Below, one piece after another: positions 25,991 to 36,525 of a DNA stretch of 64,000 nt. Source of the DNA: Theobroma cacao. Taxonomy: Eukaryota > Streptophyta > Magnoliopsida > Malvales > Malvaceae. Made by a program: the position numbers and the translations under genes. Where the stretch lies: contig NC_030857.1 of assembly GCF_000208745.1 (NCBI RefSeq), positions 5,902,746-5,966,745 of the forward strand, given 5' to 3'. The notes under the pieces are model-generated. The model did not search any database and was not told the origin of the DNA. It saw only the letters and a list, made by a program, of their open reading frames with translations. Positions within the stretch are counted from its first letter, which is position 1. Every line of letters begins with the position of its first letter.

Positions 25991-25998
25991 TGCTAGTG

Positions 25999-26009
25999 TA
26001 TATATATAT
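25999..26009 (+). promoter_or_regulatory. TATA-type element of the 6-phosphogluconolactonase-like gene
   Basis: TATATATATAT lies 55 bp before the ATG at 26,064, just after a CT-rich stretch (TCTCTCTCTC near 25,963). It implies a short leader of about 25-30 nt. Confidence 0.45.
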
Positions 26010-26063
26010 TATGTGTTGTGAAGAAACTTGGTGTATTGAGAGGAGAAAACTGAGCTGCAAGCA

Positions 26064-29000
26064 ATGGAGAAGATAGAGCCAGAGCTGAGACTATTTGATA
26101 GCAGTGAAGAGCTATCGTCAGGTCTTGCTGACTATGTGCTTCAAGTCGCTGAATCTGCTGTGAAAGATATAGGCTCTTTTTCTCTTGTTCTCTCTGGAGG
26201 AGACATACCGAAGCGCTTAGGGTCCTTATAAACCTTTTGCATACACACTATAATACTTGTTTTTCTTTATGGTTTGGTTCTCTCTCCTTTTCATTTTTTG
26301 TGTATGATCATTTTGTAATGCAGGAAACTGACCAAAGCACCGTTCTTGAGACTGGTGGACTGGCCGAAATGGCATGTATTTTGGGCGGAGGAGAACGTCG
26401 TCGCCAAGTTACACCCTGATAGCCTCTATTGGCAAGCCAAAGAATGTTTCATCTCCAAGGTTATTTTGCATCCTTCATCTCTGTTTACCCTTTCGAATAG
26501 TTAGTTACTTGGTAAAAGGTTAACTTTTTTATTCATATTATTATTTGATAATGTAATTATGTGATAATTTTCCACTTTTCTTTAAAACGACTTAGTTTTG
26601 AGAATTCCATATAAACCTTTTCATTTGTTCCTTCCTTTTTCTCTCTCTATCCTCACTTTGCCTCACGATCTCTAGGATCTACCCAGAATCTGACCATTGT
26701 TGTCTCCTCTCGTTGGTGTCTTTCGTCACCAACCAAACCTAAAAAAAATCCTATTTCTGAGTTCCGTACTCATCCTTCTACCTTTTAATTGATTTAATTT
26801 TTTTAAAAAAAAATCTCTATTTTTCCTCATTATTCTCTTTTTTTTCACAAAAAGACAAAATCTGTATCTAGTCATGGCAATATTTTGCTACTAATTCCTC
26901 TCTCTCTCTCTCACTCCACACGTCCACTCGATTTTCAACAAATCTCAAAACTTTTAGATCTTCAGTTTTTTTTTATATTTTAAAAAATTACTCTGAGTAA
27001 AGCAGATAAGAAAATAATAAAAGAAATTGAAAAAGGCTTCTTCTTTTTTTTGTGATTTTGGCGTCAGTAAACGATGGCAATCAACCACCGATGATCGATA
27101 ACAGAGGTAACGATTGTGGTTCACCAAATCTTTGAATTTTTTGTTCTACCATGTGATTACATCTTCAAGTCACATGAGCCAAAAATAGTAGTTGGGACTT
27201 GACGGTGCTTAATTTTCCACGTAAGTTAAAAATTTGTTTGGATATAAATTAAAATGGTTCATTTAAATCTAATAAAAGAATAGGAATTTAAATTAAAGAA
27301 ATTGATAGTGATTCAAGAATTTATAACTATTTAAGCCAACGATAAATAATATGGTATAGCGAGGTTCATAAATTTGAATCAAATAATTACTAATTCATTT
27401 GTATCCTTTCGATATGTCTGAAATTTTTGCTGTATTTGAGCAACCAGAAGTTGGCATCTAATGGCAGCGTAAAAAGAGAGTGGGAGTATTCGGGCTAGAC
27501 TCGTGTAGTGTGCAGGGAGTGTTAGGAATTGACAGGTCCTTTTGTACTATTCTTGATAATTCCTCAATTGATAATTTCATATATTAGCGTAGGTTAAAAA
27601 AAAAATTACTATTACGACGCCCTTTTTAATGCTATTAATGCATGTTTGGTACAGGGAATAGTTAAGCTATACTTTGTCTATTCTCATGTTTTATTTTTAA
27701 CTTCATTTGGTATGCAATGTCATAAGAAATAGTTATTATTTAGTAATAGTTATTTTTGAAAATGGGATAAAATTAAAGTTTAATTGAATTTAAGTTTTTT
27801 TATAAGAATATTTGATTTGCGGTATAAATAAAAATAAAATAAAATAATTATTATGTAAGAATAGAATAAGATGAATATAAAATAAAATAAGTGTTACGTA
27901 ATTTGATATAATTAATAAAATAGAGTAAAAATAATTATTATGATTTATGATAGTATTTGGTTGGTAATAATAATTTTGAAATAAAAAAATAATAGATAAT
28001 AAAAAGATAAAAAATATTTTTTATTAATATATATAATTATTTATTTTTAAATATTAATAATTTATAATTAATTAAAATATTAATAATTTATAATTTAAAT
28101 ATTAATATTTTAATATAATTTAATTATTAATATTTTTAATTAATAATATTTTATTTATAATATATTTTTTTTTATTTTTTATTTTTTTATTTATATTTAT
28201 TAAAAATTTAATGTATTAATAATTTAATAAATAAAACATTAATAGTTTAAAATATTAATATTTTAATTATTAATATTAATAATGTTTAAATTTTATGTAA
28301 AATATTAATATTTTAAATTTTATAAATAATTTTTTTATTTTTTTTATGGGTCGGTCGTCGAAAAGGTAATCGGTGTAATAAAATATCGATTTGGTGCACC
28401 ATGTGGTTGGATTTGACCATTACGGCTTCAGATCAGCACTTCCCTTTCGGTTGGATCTAGTTGTGGAGTGCTAGATCCAACTATGGGATCTGGTTGGGAA
28501 GCACCAGATCCAGTGCTTCTCGCGGCTAGATCTGGCTTTTAAGTGTCATATTTGGTTAGATCTCCGCTTGAATCTTATCTGATCATATTTTGTCGTGAAA
28601 TCGTCGTCACAGTTGTTGCCGTCGTCATGGTCGTAGTCATCGCCACCGTCATTTTCACTGTTGAGTGTCACTTAGAGAGAATGAGAGAGAAAAGAACGTG
28701 AGAAGAGCAAAAAAGAAGAGAAAATGAAAAAAAAATATTTATAGGCCTAGGGTTGTAATATTTTTAAGTTATAAGGAGCATTTTAGTCTCATCTCATTTT
28801 AGAGTTATTCCTTCAATTATGGAATAAAAAACATATGGGGAAGCTCGGGTATAGTTATGCTTGATTTTGACCCATTTTAAAGAATAGTTATTATTGTACC
28901 AAACGAAGGTAAACTATTCCCTTGGGAATAGACAGGGAATATCTTAGCTATTTCTTGTACCAATAGTGCAGCATGAGTTTTGTTATTCCATAATTGGAGG

Positions 29001-30840
29001 AATAATATTAAAATTTAATGAGAATAAAATATTTTTATAATTTAAAATATTACAATTTTAGACTTATAAATGTTTTTTTTCTTCTCATTTTTTTTCTCTT
29101 TTTTCATATTCTTTTCTCTTTCATTCTCTCTCTAACCTGCACTCATCATCGGAGATGGCGACGGCTACGACAGTTTCACGACCGAATATGGTCAGAAAGC
29201 ATCGATCTAGCCCTTTTCAATAAGATTGAATCGAGAAATAGCCAGATCTGGCACTCCACGACTACATTTGGCTATGGAAAGCATCGGATCTGGTGCTTCT
29301 CGACTAGATCCCACTGTTGGATCTAGCACTTCACGGTCAGATCTAGTAGCGAGAAGCGTCGATCTGACGTCTTAGTGGCCAGTTTCGGTCACATGATACG
29401 TCAGATCGACGTCTTATTACACCGATCACTTTTTCGGTAGTCGGTCCATGGAGAAGAAAAGAAAGAAAAAAAATATTTTATAAATTTTAAAATATTAATA
29501 TTAATATGATTAAAATATTAAAATTTTATTTATTTATTAAATTATTAATATATTAAATTTTTAATGAGAATATATAAAAAGTTAATAATATTTTATCATA
29601 ATAGTATTAAAAAATAAATAATAAAATTATATTAAAATAATTAATATTTAAATTAAACTATACATTATTAATATTTAAAAAATAAAATAAAAATAATTAA
29701 TCATATACATAATAAAAGATATTTTTGTTTTTTATTTTTTTTTTTATTTCAAAGTTATTGTTATCAATTAAACGTTGTAATAAGTCATAATAATTATTTT
29801 TACTCTACTCTATTCGTCATACCAAATTACGTAGTATATATGTTATTCTATTCTCACCTCATTCTATTTCAACGTAATAGTTACTCTATTTTATTTTTGT
29901 CTATTTCGTAATTCAAACGGGCTACTGGCGTCTTGCCTAACACTATTAGTGTATTGCATTTAATTTTTTCAAGTTCAATTTATCTAATTATCATTAATTA
30001 AAATTTTAAAAAATTTATTTTAAATTTGTGCATAAAATAATTATCAAATATATATTTGTTAAAATTCAATTTAATCAAATACTTAAAATAGTTCAATTTA
30101 AAATTGAAAAACTTTGATTAAAGAAAATCAAACGAAACAATATTTATGAATGAGTAGCACATTTTGAATATAATAGAAATTAGTATTATTATTAATTATA
30201 TGCAAATATATAAAATAATCAGTATTGTAAGGTGATTTATATAAAAAAATTGTACTTAACGAATTATCCTTTCTTGTAATGTCCCGTTAATTAATCAGAC
30301 TTTGTTTTTTGGCCTAATTCAAAGGAATTTAATCACTTAATTACGAATTTAATACAGGTTCCTTTACTACCAGCACACATTATCTCTGTAAGCCATGGCG
30401 TAGAAGGGGAATCAGCAGCGAGTAGCTACGAGTTCTCTATTAGGCAACAAGTCAAAAAACGAACGGTCCAAGCTTCTCCATCAAGCGACTGCCCGAGATT
30501 CGATCTTGTTCTCCTATCCTTAGGGCCCAACGGCCACGTGGCGTCTCTGTATCCTAATGACCCGGTTTTGCAAGAAGAGTCTCAGTGGGTTGCTTGTGTC
30601 TCCAAAGACGGTACGATAGAGAGCGTGACCCTCACTCTCCCGGTGATCAACGCGGCAGCCAACGTGGCGATCGTGGCCGCGGGGATGGATCTGGCCCGTC
30701 CTTTCATGGATGTAATGGTGAGTCGTAAGCCCATTGGATCACATCCAGCTCAAATGGTCTCGCCCCAAGATGGAAAGCTCGTTTGGTTTGTGGATGCTAG
30801 CGCTGCTTCGTTGTTCCTACGTGGCAATGAACATCGTTAA
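26064..30840 (+). CDS. 6-phosphogluconolactonase-like protein, three exons
   Basis: The family hydrolyses 6-phosphogluconolactone in the oxidative pentose phosphate pathway. Exons read as 26,064-26,221, 26,324-26,459 and 30,358-30,840, all GT-AG, giving 258 residues, a normal length for cytosolic plant enzymes. No transit peptide is seen. Recognisable blocks are LVLSGGD (41-47), WPKWHVFWAEENVVAKLHPD, FDLVLLSLGPNGHVASLYPN, LTLPVINAAANVAIVAAG and KLVWFVDA. Several family-conserved positions differ. Relatives have GGS (here GGD), an ADER-type block (here AEEN, so the Arg is lost) and DGH (here NGH, His kept). Activity may be reduced or changed. There are no stops or frameshifts, so it is not an evident pseudogene. 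Intron 2 is 3.9 kb because of a large inverted-repeat insertion. Confidence 0.9.
27655..29917. mobile_element. Long inverted-repeat (foldback) element in intron 2
   Basis: Two arms, about 27,811-28,827 and 28,983-29,917, are diverged reverse complements along their whole length. Outer ends: TTTGATTTGCGGTATAAAT pairs with the complement of 29,901-29,919. Inner ends: ATTCCTTCAATTATGGAAT pairs with ATTCCATAATTGGAGGAAT. The arms share AT-rich blocks and a GC-richer 'GGATCTGG' block. The 155-bp loop contains GGTAC...AATAGCTAAG, which resembles the sequence just outside the left arm (27,655-27,690). This suggests two copies of one MITE family arranged head to head. No coding capacity was found. Confidence 0.75.
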
Positions 30841-32028
30841 TTAATATCACCTATTTATTATATATGGTATGTCTTTTTACGATTTCGATAAATTCTCCTT
30901 TATGTGGTAAAAGAACGAAGTTTTCCTTTATGTAAATAAAAAAAACAATAATCAATCCTATGTTTATTAAGTTAGACTCAATTATTTTAAGTTAAAATCT
31001 TTGAACATTTTGAACCATATTAAAAATCAATCTTCACTCTTGCATCTAAGTATTTAACTTAACAATAAATATATGAATTCACAGCACTCAAGCATTTTGG
31101 TCATTAGTTTGTGTATGAATTTTTTGCCTAAAGAATAATAAATAAAGTTTAAATCTTCTTTTTCTCAATTATAAAAAAAATAATGTATCCACCATAAGAG
31201 GTTAGCAGAAGCCCTTCTTCTTTTTATAATTTTATCTCTATTTTTTAAAAAAAAATTATAATTTTATCCCTACAAATATTAGAAACATTATTTTTAGTTT
31301 TACAAAATCGAAACTATATCTATTTCTTACTTAAAAAACAGAATTGAATGTTTTCTTTTCTGGAATAATTTTTTTTTAATTTTCATTTTTATATTCCATG
31401 TGGTGCCAAATATTTAAGGATGGAAAGTGACCTCTAGTTGCAGCTGAACGAATTCTCGTAGAACTCTTTGAAATTGGCAAGCAATATTGGACCTTAAGCG
31501 GAAATAGCTAATTTATACTGTAGAGAAGAAATCCGGGTTGAACCAGGATTCATGGACATGCATTTTGTGTGATTCCAGGCGGATGAGCCCCGGGACCACA
31601 TCACCTTCATGGTGATCATATTCGGCAACGAATTAACATTGCTATTTCATGCAAAAAGAGTTGGCTTTTATGTAGCGTATACTCCATCGAGACCTTAATT
31701 ATTGGGCCGTTCCTCTCCATGTTGGCATCATGGCTTCAACCTTAATTATTAGGCCATTCCTGCTCTATTGGCGTTGCTCGAGGCCCAGGTAGCCAACCTT
31801 GGCAGGATAGTGTTCATAATGCTGACAACATAAACAATGGTAATAAGCCTTGAAGACATTCTTAGTTATCTTTATCAAATAATACTTCGTACATTTATCT
31901 ATGCAGAATGACTAGTAACTAAAGTTTTCACTATATACATGAATAAAGTTTGACATCTACGGTATGGAGTGGACGACATGAGATTCTAATATTTACACTT
32001 TAGGTCACTAGATCATTGAAATATAAAA
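30841..32028. other. Intergenic region downstream of the 6-phosphogluconolactonase-like gene
   Basis: No gene seen. A small imperfect tandem duplication of about 45 bp lies near 31,693-31,780 (ACCTTAATTATTGGGCC against ACCTTAATTATTAGGCC). Confidence 0.5.
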
Positions 32029-32037
32029 TATAATAAT

Positions 32038-32619
32038 GGATAAAATACACAAAGTTTCAAAGTTTTAATTATAATTACACATGAGTCCATCAACTTTTAA
32101 AATGAATACTCTGTCTCAAAAACATATCTTCCGCTAGATATATAAATTCAATAGTTAATTTAATATTTTCATTAATTTGATGATGTGACATTATTTAAAA
32201 AGTAATTTTATCTTTCATTAATTTTAAAAATTATTAAATTATAATTTTTCAGAAAAAAAAAACAACCCTGTCGCCTGTTGATTACTTTTGAACCTACCAC
32301 CCCATGGTCGAATCTAGCCAAAGAGCGCCAGATTCTACCAAATCAGTGCTACTTGTGAGCACCAAATTTGGTGCTCTCGTGGGAGCCAAGAGCTTGATTT
32401 GGTGCTCCCTAAGGGAGCCCAAGGAGATGGGAGACTAGTTGATGTAAGGGAACTCCTCGATCGGCATAAGAAAAAAATAGATGAATAAAAAGTATTTTAG
32501 ATATTTTAAATTTAACATTAACGTTGTTTATGTGTTTGGGGTTTGATGTTTATTTTCTAAACTAATAAACTTATGTGTAATTATGGTTAAAACTTAAAAA
32601 TATTAATGTATTTTATCTT
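32038..32619. mobile_element. Mutator-like MITE 1
   Basis: A 582-bp element starting GGATAAAATAC and ending GTATTTTATCT, with terminal inverted repeats recognisable for about 80 bp at each end. Flanks are TATAATAAT (32,029-32,037) and TTTAATAAT (32,620-32,628), a 9-bp repeat with one mismatch. The interior is GC-richer with no coding frame. The 9-bp target duplication and long inverted repeats fit non-autonomous Mutator-like elements. Confidence 0.75.
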
Positions 32620-32628
32620 TTAATAATG

Positions 32629-33124
32629 GGTAAAATACCCTTATTTTTTTAAGTTTTTATCAAAATTATACGAAAGTTCATTAGTTTTCGAAATGAACAC
32701 TCCGCCCCAAAAGTGCAAACACCGTTAATAGAAATTATAAAAAAACTAAAATACCTTTTCTTTCTCTATTAATTTAAAAAATTATTATTTTATTAAAAAA
32801 AAAAAAAAAAAACAAATCAATACTCCCAAGAAAAGGGAGCACTAAATAAGGCTCCCCAAAGGAGCACCAGTGCCCCCTAAATGGGAAGGTTTTTTTTTAA
32901 CTAATAAAATAATATAATAATAATTTTAAAAATTAATTAGAGGTAAAATTGTTATTTTATTATTATCACGTTAGCAAGTTGTCAGAAATACTAACGGTTG
33001 ACTAACAATTGGATCTACATGTCTAGTAAAAAATATTGTTTTAAAGATAGAGTGTTTATTTTAAAAATAAATAAAATTTAATATAAATTCAATCAAAATT
33101 TAAAAGTGTGAGAGTATTTTACCC
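32629..33124. mobile_element. Mutator-like MITE 2
   Basis: A 496-bp relative of MITE 1. It starts GGGTAAAATAC and ends GTATTTTACCC (perfect 11-bp ends, with weaker similarity further in). It is flanked by identical 9-bp repeats TTTAATAAT at 32,620-32,628 and 33,125-33,133. Its left target repeat is the right target repeat of MITE 1. Confidence 0.82.
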
Positions 33125-33207
33125 TTTAATAATTTATAGGAACAATCATTACCCAATGCAATTTCTTTGTTTTTGGAAAAAAGGAAAATTGACTCATCCC
33201 AAGCCTT

Positions 33208-33277
33208 TGGGCCAAGGCAAGACTGGGAACAGATCGAGGCTTTTGTATATAACGGGCTCAGAAGTTTCAGCGGCCCA
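33208..33277 (+). promoter_or_regulatory. Site II motifs and TATA of the mitochondrial S13 gene
   Basis: TGGGCC at 33,208-33,213 and its complement GGCCCA at 33,272-33,277 flank TATATAA (33,246-33,252), 130-200 bp before the ATG. TGGGCC/T 'site II' motifs are TCP-bound elements common in plant ribosomal-protein and organelle-protein promoters. Confidence 0.6.
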
Positions 33278-33405
33278 AGTTGATAATTGCTATTCCCAGT
33301 TCCCACTCCTAAAATGGCAAACAAAATCCTCGGAAAACCCTCTCCACCCAGTCACCGCAGTGCAAACTCTGATTCTTGTCAAACCTACTCTCACCGCCTT
33401 CCAGA

Positions 33406-34537
33406 ATGTTGGGTTTACGGGGTTCAGTTGGAGTACTCTCCGATGTCAGTCATCAGCTTCTCCAAAACATAACGGTGAGTTTCATTCCTTAATTCTCGTT
33501 AGCCAAAATGTCTTCATTAAGAATTTGCTGATCATATTCCTACGCGTTAAGGCCTCTTGCCAAGGTTTGTGATTATATCAAGATTACTATTTATATTCAA
33601 GATTTTAATGTCATACATTTCTGGGTTAATGAGACTGTCTGTTGCTCTTGTCTTTTATTTATATTAACTGTTTAATTATGGGAGGATTTTGATGTTCTTT
33701 TTGTCGTTGTTCTATTAACATGTTGAACTCTAGAAAACAAATTTTCTTTTAACTAAGATGTAAATTGGATAACGGTTAAGGCTTTTATCGCAGTAAGCAG
33801 TGTTATTGTTTAATTGGATTTCTATTTTCTTTCCCCTCAAGTTCAGCTGCAGCTAACCCAGATAGGATCATATGCTTATCTGCACTTTTGTTTTGGTCAA
33901 GGTTTATATGCTTACCTGATAGGATCAGTTGAGCTTGAGAGTTGAAATCAGGCATTTTTTTCTTTGATTTGCCTTCAAAAAATGAATATTTTTTTTTAAT
34001 GAATTCCCCGGTACCAACTGGAACCTATTATTGTTGACATGTTGTTTTCTGCAGTTCCATGGAATAAAAGTGCAATACATTCGTGTGGGAGGTGCTGAAA
34101 TTCCAGACCACAAGCGCCTTGCAGTTTCTCTTCAGAGCATCTTTGGAATTGGCCGTACTAGAGCTCGCCAGATCTTAAGCGAGCTCAATATAGATAACAA
34201 ACTCACTAATGAATTAACTGGAAAAGAACTCATGTCTCTCCGTGAGCATGTCTCTTCCACATATGTCATTGGAGAAGATTTGGTATAAACTTGTTTCTCT
34301 ACTCAACTTCCTTGCGTTAGGAACTTACCTTCTCTAACATTATTCTTTTCTTGGGTGATTTAGAGGCGATGTGTCAATGCAGACATGACCAGATTGAAGG
34401 TTATTCAGTGCTATAAAGGGATCAGGCATGAGGATAAGTTGCCTTGCAGAGGACAGCACACAAAAACCAATGCCCGGACTGCAAAGAAGGGATTTAATGC
34501 TGTTGTAGAGAGACATAAAGCCTCTCCTAAGTCCTAA
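33406..34537 (+). CDS. Ribosomal protein S13, mitochondrial-type
   Basis: Small-subunit protein at the top of the head; S13 contacts the 23S bridge and P-site tRNA. Exons read as 33,406-33,474, 34,055-34,282 and 34,364-34,537, both introns phase 0, giving 156 residues. Exon 1 encodes [20 protein letters not shown], a short amphipathic stretch with no acidic residue before Asp13, typical of a mitochondrial presequence. The S13 body starts at [13 protein letters not shown], with [10 protein letters not shown] and the C-terminal [14 protein letters not shown] signature. The start at 33,406 is preferred because the frame from 33,312 hits a stop before the splice site. It is much closer to the plastid-type S13 at 41.5 kb than a mitochondrion-derived S13 would be. 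The family history (plastid S13 duplicate retargeted to mitochondria in rosids) supports the assignment, but targeting is inferred. Confidence 0.9.
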
Positions 34538-36517
34538 CTAAGGCTTGTTTCTTGCTTTTATTATTTCATGCTGCAGAGAACGAATCCAACGGCATTAAAT
34601 CATGTTCTGGTATATGTAGTTGATCATTAATTTCTGGTGCTGCCGAGATGGTTGCCATTTATTTTTCAAGAAAATTGTAAAAGCTGGTCAAAATTGCCGA
34701 GGATGGTATGTAGTTGCTTTGGTCTCTGTGGAAGCAGCTCTGTTTGCCCTAGCGGTTTGAATTGTAATAATGTTTCAAAAAGTTCATTATTTAAATGATG
34801 TTTTATGCTACTTGAACCTCTTCATTTTTCTTGAAGATACCATATCTAACTCACATCAAGCACCATGGAGTCTGGAACTGCATATGGTAGTTAGGACTGA
34901 CCACCTAAAATGGGGAGAAACTCCCATTTTGCATTCTGCTGGTCAGTGGCCTTGTAACTAACAGATCTCAGCTTAAGAATCAATTCTCCCTGGCTTTCAA
35001 AAGGATGCTTAGGTATTTCGTCAAGCATGCTTAAGCATTTATGAACCAAGACCAGCATATGCGTAGATTATTATGATTTATAACTCGAAGTCAGCTAACC
35101 AATTGTTCGTGCTGGTTGCTGAAGAATCAGCTAAATGGTCAAAATGAAAGAATGATGAAATCTCCAACATCGATTAAGGATGGCAATGGGTATCCAATTC
35201 AATTATATAGGGTTAAGATATTTTATAATTAGGTTTGGGACGGGTTTAGCTAGTAATTTCACTACTCGTGTCAAGTTGATACCACCCCTTGCTACTTGGT
35301 ACTTGAACCCAATTATGTTTTTTTTTTTTATTTCATGTAGTTAAAGATAAATTTATATTGTTAATTGAATTAATTTATGAAATTATCATTATTAATTAAC
35401 TTATAATGTCTTTTATAAATATACTTTATATATTGTGTTAATTTATAAAAAATATAATTACTATTATATATATACATTTAGTATACTTACTTTAAATATA
35501 AATATATTTACTTTTTATTTTGAATTAGCATTACAAAAATTATAACATATAAAATTATTAATTATAATATATATACTTTTATTTACATAAACTTATAATA
35601 TATATACCTAAAAAGAAGTTGTGAGATTAAAATACTTATAGAACCTACCTATTTTTTTTTATTTCATGTAACTAAGGACAAACTCATATTGTTAATTAAA
35701 TTAATTCATGAAACTATGATTATTAATTAACTTGTAATATCTTTTAATATATATATTCTATATATTGTGTTAATTTATAAGAAATATAATTACTACTATA
35801 TATATATATATATATATTACTTTTAGNTGTGTTGACATTCCAAAAATTATAATTTATAAAATTATTAATTATAATATATATACTTTTATTTATATAAACT
35901 TATAGTATATATACTTGTGAGATTAGAATAGTTTTGGAACTTAGTTTTTTTTTTTAATTTTATGTAATTAAGAACAAACTCAATTAGTTAATTAAACTTG
36001 TAATATTGTTGTCTTGTTGAAACTTGTAATGTTGTTTAAGATATTATTTGAATATTTTTATTTATTTTTTTAAGTTGATATTTGAAATATTGTTTTTGAT
36101 TATTTAAATTTAAATTTGATTATTTGTGTGTTTTTATAAATTTAATTTTTAGTGAAATATATGAAATATGGGTGAGAAATATTATTGTATATGGATATAG
36201 GTATGGATTTGAGTTTGGATAATTGAATACTCATGAAGAGTATTTTAATAATTTTTTACATAATTGAGTTTTTAAATGAATTCGGATAATTATTGTGTAG
36301 TGGATATGTATTAAAATTTGGATTAAAATATTAAATTTTAAAAATATTCAAATGGTTGTAATATTCGGATAACTCATTTATTAATCGAATTTAAATTCAG
36401 ATACTTCAAAATTAATGAATACTCTACTTATTGACATTATGGATGGGCTTTCGCGTTTGTAGCTAAGTGACATAGCGAATCAAGGAAAATAAGATGTTAG
36501 GCAGTAAGTAATTGGAT
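34538..36517. other. Spacer between the mitochondrial S13 gene and the hAT element
   Basis: S13 3' UTR to about 34,700, then non-coding DNA. From 35,175 a repeat-rich AT block begins; see the next entry. Confidence 0.5.
35175..36440. repeat. AT-rich element remnant with three tandem units
   Basis: Three diverged units begin near 35,305, 35,640 and 35,940 (marker ATTTCATGTA at 35,329 and 35,661; ATTTTATGTA near 35,957), with spacings of about 332 and 295 bp. The edges TAAGGATGGCAATGGGTA and (complement) CATAATGTCAATAAGTA are weakly similar, so the whole may be one non-autonomous DNA element of about 1.27 kb. One N lies at 35,827 inside unit two, beside an (AT)n tract. Confidence 0.5.
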
Positions 36518-36525
36518 ATCTTGGG

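Noticed and set aside
29018..29326. 102-codon frame in intron 2 of the 6-phosphogluconolactonase-like gene
   Set aside because: Lies inside the right arm of the inverted-repeat element, with no known motif.
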